NCBI GenBank assembly: GCA_003476595.1
Contig: DMTU01000136.1
Span: 6,645-11,829 of the forward strand
DNA: 5,185 bases
DNA from: Acidimicrobiaceae bacterium
GTDB lineage: Bacteria; Actinomycetota; Acidimicrobiia; Acidimicrobiales; Salinilacustritrichaceae
Direction: 5' to 3'
Position numbers and translations under genes: made by a program. Position 1 is the stretch's first letter. Each line of letters begins with the position of its first letter. The notes beneath the pieces were generated by a model. It ran no database searches, was not told where the DNA came from, and saw only the letters and a list, made by a program, of their open reading frames with translations. This document shows positions 1 through 5,159 of the stretch, piece after piece.

Positions 1-146
1 ACCCCGAGGTAGCCGCCGGCCGCCCACCCGAACCCGCTGTGGAACGCGAGGACCCCCGCCACGGCGAGACCGCGGAGGCCGTCCAGGCCGGGTCGATGGG
101 CGAACCCCGTGGACCGCTGCCTGCTCGGGGCAGCGGGCGCGGTCAC
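1..146 (-). CDS. Acyltransferase-3 family membrane protein, N-terminal 48 codons (3' end beyond window)
   Basis: Reading from the GTG at 146-144 to the window edge gives an open frame containing RPGLDGLRGLAVAGVLAFHS, then a Gly-rich stretch ending GGYLGV. This is the classic start of acyltransferase-3 (OafA/YrhL-like) integral-membrane O-acyltransferases: a basic, Ala/Pro-rich cytoplasmic tail of about 20 residues, then the first membrane helix carrying the R-x10-H motif, here Arg25 and His36. In this family the Arg/His pair is needed to move acyl groups (often acetyl) onto extracytoplasmic sugars or lipids. The next expected motif (D-x-FF-x-x-SG) would fall just outside the window. The start lies 25 bases after the oxidoreductase stop on the same strand, so the two are probably cotranscribed. 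No good Shine-Dalgarno precedes the GTG; coupling from upstream translation is possible. The family call is strong for so short a piece; the substrate is unknown. Confidence 0.85.
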   Translation of the reverse strand, partial: MTAPAAPSRQRSTGFAHRPGLDGLRGLAVAGVLAFHSGFGWAAGGYLG

Positions 147-175
147 GTGGCGGGGGTGACCCGTCGGGCCGTCAT
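143..175 (-). other. Ten-codon frame bridging the oxidoreductase and acyltransferase genes
   Basis: An ATG at 175-173 overlaps the oxidoreductase TGA (174-172) as ATGA and opens a frame reading MTARRVTPAT. Its TGA at 145-143 overlaps the acyltransferase GTG (146-144) as GTGA. The arrangement could pass terminating ribosomes from one gene to the next. It may equally be chance, since the frame is just the tail of a longer open shadow frame running antiparallel to nothing and parallel to the oxidoreductase. No Shine-Dalgarno of its own is evident beyond what lies in the oxidoreductase 3' end. Confidence 0.35.
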
Positions 176-1704
176 GTGCGCTTCGGCAGGATCGGCGCGT
201 CCCGACCGGTGCCCGAGGAGCCCGACGCCGACGAGGCGGTCTCGGAGGTCTCGTGGTACTCGGCCTCCACGTTGACCTCCCAGATGTCGTGGCTGGCGCC
301 GTAGAGGTTCTCCACGGTGAGCATGGCCGTCATCATCGAGTGGTCCTGGTTGTTGTACCGGTGCATGCCGTTGCGGCCGACGGGGTGCACGTTGGCGACG
401 TTCGCCTCGAGCCATCCCCGCAGCACACCGACGTTGCGCTGGTAGTCCTCGTCGTAGACGGGGTACGCCTTCGGCATGCGCACGACGTAGCCCTGCTCGA
501 CGTCGTCGCTCTGGATGAGCCCGAGGCGCACGAGCTCCTTGGTACCGGTCTCGATGAGGTGCTCGTCGGTGGCGCTCCACCACTCGTCGCCCTCGTCGAC
601 GGTGTACTCGAGGCCGAGGACGTTGCGGCCGTCCTTGACCAGGTAGGGCGACCAGGAACCGAAGTTCTGGATCCGCATCGTCTTGACCTCGGGGTCGTGG
701 ATGTAGATCCAGTTGTCGCTCCAGTCCACCTTGGCCTCGGGGACCACGAGCGAGACGGACAGGAAGTCGCGGAAGTGGAGGTCGGCGGCGGCGGCCAGCA
801 CCTCGGCCGGCGGCGGCGGGTCCATCGCCCGGAGCAGGGCCGGGAACGGCATGGTGGACACCACGTGGTCGGCGGCGTGGGTGGTCTCGGCGCCGGACTC
901 GTCCGTGGCGGTGACCGACACGGCCCGCCCGTCGCGGTGCTCGACCCGGGTGACCTTGGCGCGGAACTGGACCTTGGACCCCTGGCCCTCGACCAGCTCG
1001 TGGCAGCGCTCCCACATCATCCCGGGCCCGTACTTCGGGTACTGGAACTCCTCGATCAGGCTGGTGACCTGCTTGGAGCGGTCGCGGCGGGAGAAGCGGC
1101 CGCGGATGGGCTCCCACACCGCGTCCCAGAGCGACATGCCCTTGATGCGCTGGGCGCCCCAGTCGGCCGACATCTCCGAGGGCGGCACGCCCCACACCTT
1201 GGTGCTGTAGGTCTCGAAGAAGTGCTCGTACAGGCGCCGTCCGTAGTTGGAGACGATGTAGCCCTCGAGGGTGGTGAGGTCCTTCGGCGGGCGGACACGG
1301 ACCCAGAGGAAGGAGAGCCCGCAGCGGACGGCCTCGACCGGGCCCAGGTTCTTCAGCGCGTTCACGACGTTGATCGGGTAGTCGTAGAACTTGCCCTGGT
1401 AGTAGATGCGGCTCTTGCGGGGCCGCTGCATGAACTCCTCGTCGGGGAGGATCTCGTGCCACAGGGCCTCCACCTCCTTCACCTTGGTGAAGAAGCGGTG
1501 CCCGCCGATGTCGAAGCGGTAGCCGTCCGCGACCACCGTGCGGCTGATGCCGCCGACGACGTCGTCGGCCTCCAGCACGGTGGCGGTGCCGCCCCGCTTG
1601 CCCAGCTCGTAGGCGGCGGTCAGGCCGGCGGGGCCGGCGCCGATGACGACGACGTCTCCGGGATCGGTGGCGTTGGTGTCGGTGTTCGGGGTGTCAGTGG
1701 GCAC
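172..1704 (-). CDS. FAD/NAD(P)-dependent oxidoreductase, UDP-galactopyranose-mutase/protoporphyrinogen-oxidase-like
   Basis: A 510-residue flavoprotein. A polar Asp/Thr-rich tail (1-16) precedes a Rossmann FAD motif, GAGPAG at 22-27, with the ribose-binding acid Glu45 and the following GG at 51-52. Next come IGGHRFF (66-72), a YYQGKFYDYP block (101-110), YGRRLYEHFFETYSTKVWG (154-172) and ADWGAQRIKGMSLW (180-193). Near the C-terminus, GRNGMHRYNNQD (443-454) fits the second FAD-contact segment. The order matches a bacterial group loosely annotated as UDP-galactopyranose mutase, protoporphyrinogen oxidase or amine oxidase, often found in polysaccharide loci; biochemical roles are mostly unproven. 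The last ~25 residues are Ser/Thr/Gly-rich and probably disordered. It is soluble, with no signal peptide. The GTG start at 1704 is chosen because no other plausible start lies near the FAD motif; no strong Shine-Dalgarno is visible. The acyltransferase downstream and the divergent glycosyltransferase suggest an envelope-glycan or lipid substrate. Confidence 0.9.
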   Translation of the reverse strand: MPTDTPNTDTNATDPGDVVVIGAGPAGLTAAYELGKRGGTATVLEADDVVGGISRTVVADGYRFDIGGHRFFTKVKEVEALWHEILPDEEFMQRPRKSRIYYQGKFYDYPINVVNALKNLGPVEAVRCGLSFLWVRVRPPKDLTTLEGYIVSNYGRRLYEHFFETYSTKVWGVPPSEMSADWGAQRIKGMSLWDAVWEPIRGRFSRRDRSKQVTSLIEEFQYPKYGPGMMWERCHELVEGQGSKVQFRAKVTRVEHRDGRAVSVTATDESGAETTHAADHVVSTMPFPALLRAMDPPPPAEVLAAAADLHFRDFLSVSLVVPEAKVDWSDNWIYIHDPEVKTMRIQNFGSWSPYLVKDGRNVLGLEYTVDEGDEWWSATDEHLIETGTKELVRLGLIQSDDVEQGYVVRMPKAYPVYDEDYQRNVGVLRGWLEANVANVHPVGRNGMHRYNNQDHSMMTAMLTVENLYGASHDIWEVNVEAEYHETSETASSASGSSGTGRDAPILPKRT

Positions 1705-1753
1705 AGCGTGGTGGCAGCGATCTCGGTCGTTCGGCGGGCGGGACAGCGCTGGC

Positions 1754-1765
1754 TAGCGTACGCCG
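1754..1765 (+). promoter_or_regulatory. Putative leaderless promoter -10 of the glycosyltransferase gene
   Basis: TAGCGT at 1754-1759 fits the actinobacterial TANNNT -10 pattern and sits exactly six bases before the GTG at 1766. Transcription would therefore begin at or next to the start codon. No Shine-Dalgarno lies upstream of this GTG, consistent with leaderless translation. The -35 region is unconvincing. Confidence 0.5.
1755..1760 (-). promoter_or_regulatory. Putative -10 box of the oxidoreductase operon
   Basis: On the minus strand 1760-1755 reads TACGCT, also a TANNNT match, overlapping the plus-strand box by five bases. A transcript starting about seven bases downstream would have a 5' leader of roughly 44 bases before the GTG at 1704. 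The evidence is the pattern alone. Confidence 0.35.
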
Positions 1766-3316
1766 GTGGCCGGTCCCCGACGGAACACCGCCAGGCGTGC
1801 CGACGGCGGGCTGGCGAGCATCGACCTGCTCGGCGTGTCCGCGCTCGTCGCGCTCGGCGTCGTCCTGCGGTTCGTCACGACCTCGCCGCTGTGGCTCGAC
1901 GAGGCCCTCAGCGTGAACATCGCGTCGCTGCCGCTCGGCGAGATCGGCGACGCCCTCCGCCAGGACGGGCACCCGCCCCTGTACTACTGGCTGCTCCACG
2001 GCTGGATGTCGGTGTTCGGGGAGGGCGACCTCGCGGTCCGCGCCCTGTCCGGCATCGCCGGGCTGCTCGCGCTGCCGCTCGCCTGGGAGGCGGGCCGCCG
2101 GCGGGCGGGGACGATCGGCGGCCTGTGCGTGCTCGGCCTCACCGCCATCACCCCGTGGGCGGTGCGCTACGCCACCGAGGCCCGGATGTACGCGCTGGTG
2201 CTCACCCTCGTGTTCGCCGGGTGGCTGCTGGCCGACGACCTGCTCGCCCGGCGGGATCGGCTCCGGTGGGTGGCGCTCGCCGTGGTCACCGGCGGCGCGG
2301 TGCTGTCCCACTACTGGGTCCTGCACCTCGGCATCGCCGCGGTCGGCGCGCTCGCCGTGCGTTGGTGGCGCGGCGACGCCGAGGCTCGGGCCGGTGCACT
2401 GCGGGTGGCATCGGCCCTGGCCGTCGGATCGCTCGCGTTCGTGCCGTGGCTGCCGGTGTTCCTCGAACAGCTGTCGAGCACGGGCACGCCGTGGGCGTCG
2501 GCCGGCCGGCCCACCGGCGCACTGGTCGACCTGCTCGGCGGGCTGGGAGGCGGGGCCAAGTTCCCGGAGGCCGAGCTGTTCGGGTTCGCGCTGCTGGTGC
2601 TCGTCGCCGCCGGCGTCACGGTGGTGGCCCGGGGGCGGTGGGAGCTGCACGTGGACCTGCGCACCGTCCCCGGCGTGCGGTCCGAGGTCGTCGTGGCGAT
2701 CGCCGCGATGTCGGTCGGCCTGGTGGCCGGCCAGCTCGGCGACGCCGTCTTCGCCCCCCGCTACGCCGCGGCGTTCCTGCCGATGCTCCTCATCGCTGCC
2801 GGCGTGGGCCTGGCCCGCATGCCGGCCCCGACGGTCCGGCGCGCCGTGGCCCTGGCCATGGTGGCCCTCGCCGCGGTCGGCCTCGGCGCCAACGCCATCG
2901 AGCCCCGGACCATGGGCGAGGAGATCGCGGACGCCATCGCGGCGGAGGCCGGCCCCGAGGACGTGGTCGCGATCTGCCCGGACCAGCTCGGCCCGGCCAC
3001 GCTGCGGTCCCTGCCCGAGGGCATCGAGGCCGTCGGCCTGCCCGCCTTCGACCGGCCCGACCGCATCGACTGGCGCGACTACGCCGAGCGGAACCAGGCG
3101 GCCGACCCCGCGTACGCGGTCGCCGAGATCCTGGAACGGGCCGAGGGTGGTTCCGTGTGGCTGGTCATCAACACCCACTACCGCACCTACGAGGGCTACT
3201 GCGAGGGCGTCCAAGCCGGTCTGCAGGCCGCCCGACCGACCTCGGGCATCGCGGTCGCCGACCGCGGCGCGGAGGTCTTCGAGGGCGCGACGCTGGTGCG
3301 CTTCCTCCCGGGCTGA
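1766..3316 (+). CDS. GT-C fold membrane glycosyltransferase (GT39/ArnT-like)
   Basis: A 516-residue polytopic membrane protein. After a short Arg-rich cytoplasmic tail, a first helix (~19-37) leads into LWLDEALS (42-49); the Asp45-Glu46 pair is the acidic motif of the first outer loop that binds metal and catalyses transfer in GT-C enzymes. The HPPLYYW block (69-75) and the RYATEARMYAL stretch (134-144) are typical of the PMT/ArnT/GT39 superfamily. Further hydrophobic segments lie near 94-112, 117-134, 141-157, 166-199 (probably two), 210-230, 270-290, 305-325, 331-350 and 358-376. Residues ~377-516 form a polar, probably extracytoplasmic domain. Such enzymes move a sugar from a polyprenyl-phosphate donor to a protein, lipid or glycan acceptor outside the membrane; donor and acceptor are unknown here. 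The GTG start is supported by a TANNNT box six bases upstream. The gene ends head-on to a small minus-strand gene. Confidence 0.88.
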   Translation: MAGPRRNTARRADGGLASIDLLGVSALVALGVVLRFVTTSPLWLDEALSVNIASLPLGEIGDALRQDGHPPLYYWLLHGWMSVFGEGDLAVRALSGIAGLLALPLAWEAGRRRAGTIGGLCVLGLTAITPWAVRYATEARMYALVLTLVFAGWLLADDLLARRDRLRWVALAVVTGGAVLSHYWVLHLGIAAVGALAVRWWRGDAEARAGALRVASALAVGSLAFVPWLPVFLEQLSSTGTPWASAGRPTGALVDLLGGLGGGAKFPEAELFGFALLVLVAAGVTVVARGRWELHVDLRTVPGVRSEVVVAIAAMSVGLVAGQLGDAVFAPRYAAAFLPMLLIAAGVGLARMPAPTVRRAVALAMVALAAVGLGANAIEPRTMGEEIADAIAAEAGPEDVVAICPDQLGPATLRSLPEGIEAVGLPAFDRPDRIDWRDYAERNQAADPAYAVAEILERAEGGSVWLVINTHYRTYEGYCEGVQAGLQAARPTSGIAVADRGAEVFEGATLVRFLPG

Positions 3317-3336
3317 CCCCGGAGCCGGCTCAGCCC
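3310..3336. terminator. Inverted repeat spanning both convergent stop codons; possible bidirectional terminator
   Basis: GGGCTGA (3310-3316) and TCAGCCC (3330-3336) form a perfect 7-bp inverted repeat. The first arm ends with the glycosyltransferase TGA and the second begins with the complement of the 72-residue gene's TGA. The 13-base interior can add a short CCG/CGG stem. There is no T-tract on either side, so classical Rho-independent action is doubtful. GC-rich actinobacteria often have such U-less hairpins between convergent genes. Confidence 0.5.
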
Positions 3337-3548
3337 ACCGCCCGCAGCACCGACGCCCCGTCGGCGCGCCGCACGATGAGGATGTCCGCCGTGCGCACGC
3401 TGGCCACCCGGGTCGACCAGCAGTCGACGACGTCGCGGCCGTCGCCCAGGTGGAAGAACGTCGTCATCGGGCCCTCCTGCTGGTAGGCGTCGGCCCCGAC
3501 CACGAGCTCGACCGTCTTGTCCCGCAGGGTCACCTCGTAGCTCGTCAT
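3330..3548 (-). CDS. Small hypothetical protein (72 residues)
   Basis: I do not recognise this protein with certainty. It begins MTSYEVTLRDKTVELVVGAD, continues with AYQQEGPMTTFF near residues 22-33, then a DVVDCWSTRVASVRTADILIV stretch, and ends RAVG. Short alternating hydrophobic runs separated by polar turns suggest a small all-beta fold. There is one Cys, no membrane segment and no signal peptide, so it is probably cytosolic. Every codon has G or C in third position, strong evidence of real coding. A TTG at 3593 would add 15 residues, but that extension contains ACA and GGT codons, and a TANNNT box lies six bases before the ATG at 3548, so the ATG is preferred. The gene follows the glycosylase on the same strand but appears to have its own promoter. 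Function is unknown; an enzyme is unlikely at this size. Confidence 0.8.
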   Translation of the reverse strand: MTSYEVTLRDKTVELVVGADAYQQEGPMTTFFHLGDGRDVVDCWSTRVASVRTADILIVRRADGASVLRAVG

Positions 3549-3560
3549 GTGCTGACCGTA
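3549..3560 (-). promoter_or_regulatory. Putative leaderless promoter -10 of the 72-residue gene
   Basis: The minus strand reads TACGGT at 3560-3555, then exactly six bases, then the ATG at 3548. This is the same geometry as the glycosyltransferase gene. No Shine-Dalgarno precedes the ATG. No clear -35 hexamer is visible at 16-19 bp. The agreement between two independent genes raises confidence in both. Confidence 0.5.
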
Positions 3561-3570
3561 CGAGGGGTGC

Positions 3571-3622
3571 CCTGTGCGGAGGAAGAGGGACAACCCTGTG
3601 ACTTGCCTGTGCAGGGCCTGTG
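3571..3622. repeat. Four CCTGTG repeats, three at 11-bp spacing
   Basis: CCTGTG begins at 3571, 3595, 3606 and 3617, so the last three copies are exactly 11 bp apart and fall on roughly one face of the helix. The middle copy is part of the near-palindrome CCTGTGCAGG (3606-3615), and the last is within GGCC-TGT-GGCC (3615-3625). They occupy the gap between the glycosylase stop and the 72-residue gene, upstream of that gene's -10 box, where an operator or activator site would sit. Confidence 0.5.
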
Positions 3623-3625
3623 GCC

Positions 3626-4525
3626 TCAGGCGCTGCGGTGCTCGTCCCCGGCCCGGTGGGGGGCGGGCCGCTCGGCCCGCAGGAGGCGCAGCACCCGGCC
3701 GCGGTGGCCGCGGTAGGGCTCGAGCAGCTCCAGCATCTGGGCGTCGGTGCCGCGGGGCTCACCGAGGAACGCCCAGGCGACCAGGTGCTTGCTGCGCTCA
3801 TCGCCCATCGGCACCGCGTCTGCGTCCCCGAGGGCGACCTGGCGCACGACGGCGGCCGTCCACGCGCCGACGCCGGCGATGGAGCGGAGCCGGTGCTCGG
3901 CCTCGTCGGGGGACTGGTCCACCACGGCCTCGACGGTGACGGAGCGGGCGGCGGCACGACGGATCACATCGGCGCGGGCTCGTTCGAGCCCGAGGGGGTG
4001 CAGGTCGTGGTGGCTGGTGCTCGCGAGCACCCGCGGGTCCGGCGGCACGGTCAGCTCGATGCCGGAGGGTCCGGGTGCGGGTTCGCCGTAGGCCTGCATC
4101 ACCTGGCGATGCGCGCGCTTGCCCTCGAAGCCGCTGACCTGGTGGGCGCACACGGCCGGCACCAGGGCCTCCATGACCCGGTGCGACGCGCCGATGCGCA
4201 GGCCCGGGTGGCGCCGGACGAGCTCGGCAACGACCCCGGTGCGAGGGCCGAACCCCTCGAGGTCGTCGTGCTCGCCCACGAGGAGCGGCAGCTGGTCCAG
4301 GGCCCAGTCGGCCCCCGGCCCCCAGGCCTCGGCCTCGAGGCCACCGTCGCGGACGACGAGGTGCACCGTGGCCGGACCCATCGGCGTGCGGGTGGCCCGG
4401 AAGCACTCGTCCGATCGGAGCAGGCACGACGGATCGCCCTTCCCGTACCGGGTCGGGGCCAGGGTGAGGCGCAGGTCGAGCGGACGGGTCAGCGTCAGCC
4501 GGCGCGTGTTGGGCGGGGCGATCAT
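3626..4525 (-). CDS. DNA-3-methyladenine glycosylase II (AlkA-like, HhH-GPD superfamily)
   Basis: A 299-residue base-excision-repair enzyme predicted to cleave the N-glycosidic bond of alkylated purines such as 3-methyladenine. An N-terminal domain opens with RRLTLTRPLDLRLTLAPTRY, as in actinobacterial AlkA-like proteins. A central helical part includes HRVMEALVPAVCAHQVSG and GEPAPGP. The helix-hairpin-helix follows at about 212-242, with LRSIAGVGAWTA and the catalytic Asp at about 242 (context PMGDERSKH, aligning with the second Asp of E. coli AlkA's LPDD). The Trp in GVGAWTA matches the family consensus. No Fe-S cysteine cluster is present, which argues against Nth/MutY. An in-frame ATG at 4564 would give 312 residues, but its Shine-Dalgarno-like GGAG is only one base away and it uses a TCA codon. 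The ATG at 4525 has a strong GGAGGG ten bases upstream. It lies downstream of the acetyltransferase on the same strand, possibly in one transcript. Confidence 0.88.
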   Translation of the reverse strand: MIAPPNTRRLTLTRPLDLRLTLAPTRYGKGDPSCLLRSDECFRATRTPMGPATVHLVVRDGGLEAEAWGPGADWALDQLPLLVGEHDDLEGFGPRTGVVAELVRRHPGLRIGASHRVMEALVPAVCAHQVSGFEGKRAHRQVMQAYGEPAPGPSGIELTVPPDPRVLASTSHHDLHPLGLERARADVIRRAAARSVTVEAVVDQSPDEAEHRLRSIAGVGAWTAAVVRQVALGDADAVPMGDERSKHLVAWAFLGEPRGTDAQMLELLEPYRGHRGRVLRLLRAERPAPHRAGDEHRSA

Positions 4526-4550
4526 CAGGCAGGCTCCCTCCGGGCCTGCC
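4526..4550 (-). promoter_or_regulatory. Ribosome-binding site of the glycosylase gene, in a hairpin loop
   Basis: On the minus strand, GGCAGGC (4550-4544) and GCCTGCC (4534-4528) form a perfect 7-bp stem enclosing the loop CCGGAGGGA (4543-4535), which holds the Shine-Dalgarno GGAGGG (4541-4536). Two bases after the stem comes ATG 4525. The SD decides the start. The 10-base SD-to-ATG distance is a little long if unfolded. Confidence 0.6.
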
Positions 4551-4616
4551 GGGGGGTGTGACATTCTCCGCTTCGTCGCCCCACGAGGCCAAACCGGAGC
4601 CGGACCGCCGCGCCCC

Positions 4617-5159
4617 TCAGGACCGCCGAGCGGCCCGCCAGTCCTCGGCGTTCACCGCCCACCGCTCGTGGTCGCGCCAGTCCCCGTCGACCAGCACGAG
4701 GCGGGGGGAGTAGCCCTCCAGCCGGAGCCCGCAGCGCCGGGCCAGGGCCCGGGAGCGCTCGTTGCCGGGTTGGATGTCGGCCTCGAAGCGGTGGAGCCGC
4801 ATCTGGGTGAACGCGACCTCGATGGCCATCGAGACGCCGTCGGTGAGGTGGCCCCGGCCGACGTAGGGCGACAGGGCCGACCAGCCGGCGGTGGCCCGCT
4901 GCACGGCGCCGCGCTGGATGCCGTTGAGGTTCACGAAGCCGGCGATGGCGTCGTCCTCCCGGGAGCAGACGAGGAACTGCTCGATCTCGTGGCGCTCGCC
5001 GCGCGTGAGCCACTGGCGGAACGCGCCGACGTCGGCCGGAGGGAAGACCCACGGCGCCAGGTGCTCGCTCTGCGCGACGCGGGCGACGAACTCCTCGGCG
5101 TCGGCCAACGCCGGCTTGCGCAGGTAGGTGCGCGGCCGGGTGGCCACGGCCCGGCGCAC
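4617..5159 (-). CDS. GNAT family N-acetyltransferase (RimJ/RimL type)
   Basis: A 180-residue protein of usual length for the RimJ/RimL branch of GNAT enzymes, which transfer acetyl from acetyl-CoA to an amine such as a protein N-terminus, a drug or a small molecule. Features in order: the N-terminal YLRKPALADAEEF (12-24); a strand ending in IAGFVNLNGI (72-81); the acetyl-CoA pyrophosphate loop YVGRGHLTDG (99-108) followed by a long helix; and the diagnostic block LHRFEADIQPGNERSRALARRCGLRLEGY (122-150), whose Asn133 is the residue usually near CoA. The C-terminal LVLVDGDWRDHERWAV (154-169) matches the usual closing strand. It is cytosolic. The GTG start at 5159 directly follows a TGA and has a purine-rich GAGGGGG five bases upstream; GTG at codon 5 is an alternative. 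The substrate cannot be inferred. The glycosylase start lies 91 bases beyond the stop, so cotranscription is possible. Confidence 0.9.
   Translation of the reverse strand: MRRAVATRPRTYLRKPALADAEEFVARVAQSEHLAPWVFPPADVGAFRQWLTRGERHEIEQFLVCSREDDAIAGFVNLNGIQRGAVQRATAGWSALSPYVGRGHLTDGVSMAIEVAFTQMRLHRFEADIQPGNERSRALARRCGLRLEGYSPRLVLVDGDWRDHERWAVNAEDWRAARRS

Larger units (their letters stand above)
1705..1765. promoter_or_regulatory. Divergent intergenic region: oxidoreductase (-) / glycosyltransferase (+)
   Basis: This 61-bp gap must hold the signals for both divergent genes. Its clearest element is at 1752-1763, where the palindromes GCTAGC (1752-1757) and GCGTACGC (1756-1763) overlap and contain a TANNNT box on each strand. 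No convincing TTGACA-like -35 hexamer is visible for either direction, which is common in GC-rich actinobacteria. The gap is too small for another gene. Confidence 0.6.

Noticed and set aside
143..1462. A 439-codon minus-strand frame parallel to the oxidoreductase
   Set aside because: Arg/Pro/Gly-rich shadow of the oxidoreductase. Only its last ten codons are discussed, because of the overlaps with neighbouring start and stop codons.
1705..1758. Four AGCG tetramers in the divergent gap (1705, 1716, 1745, 1755)
   Set aside because: A four-base motif is expected often at this GC content and the spacing is irregular.
1694..3214. A 506-codon open frame on the minus strand opposite the glycosyltransferase
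   Set aside because: Gly/His/Gln/Arg-rich shadow composition and no recognisable motif; the plus-strand frame has clear membrane segments and GT-C motifs.
253..3486. A 1077-codon open frame on the plus strand, running antisense to the oxidoreductase and out of frame through the glycosyltransferase
   Set aside because: It has the Val/Gly/Arg/His-rich composition of a shadow frame in high-GC DNA, shows no domain, and overlaps two well-supported genes.
3549..3593. Longer start (TTG 3593) for the 72-residue gene
   Set aside because: The added codons break the strict G/C third-position pattern, and the ATG at 3548 has a well-placed TANNNT box.
3615..3625. GGCC-TGT-GGCC as a terminator for the glycosylase gene
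   Set aside because: Only a 4-bp stem with a 3-base loop and no T-tract; better seen as part of the CCTGTG repeat region.
3620..4561. A 313-codon plus-strand frame opposite the DNA glycosylase
   Set aside because: Antisense shadow without motifs; the minus strand has the HhH-GPD motif and a strong ribosome-binding site.
4526..4564. Longer glycosylase start at ATG 4564
   Set aside because: Its GGAG is one base from the ATG, it adds 13 residues not expected for the family, and it includes a TCA codon unlike local usage; ATG 4525 has a strong Shine-Dalgarno.
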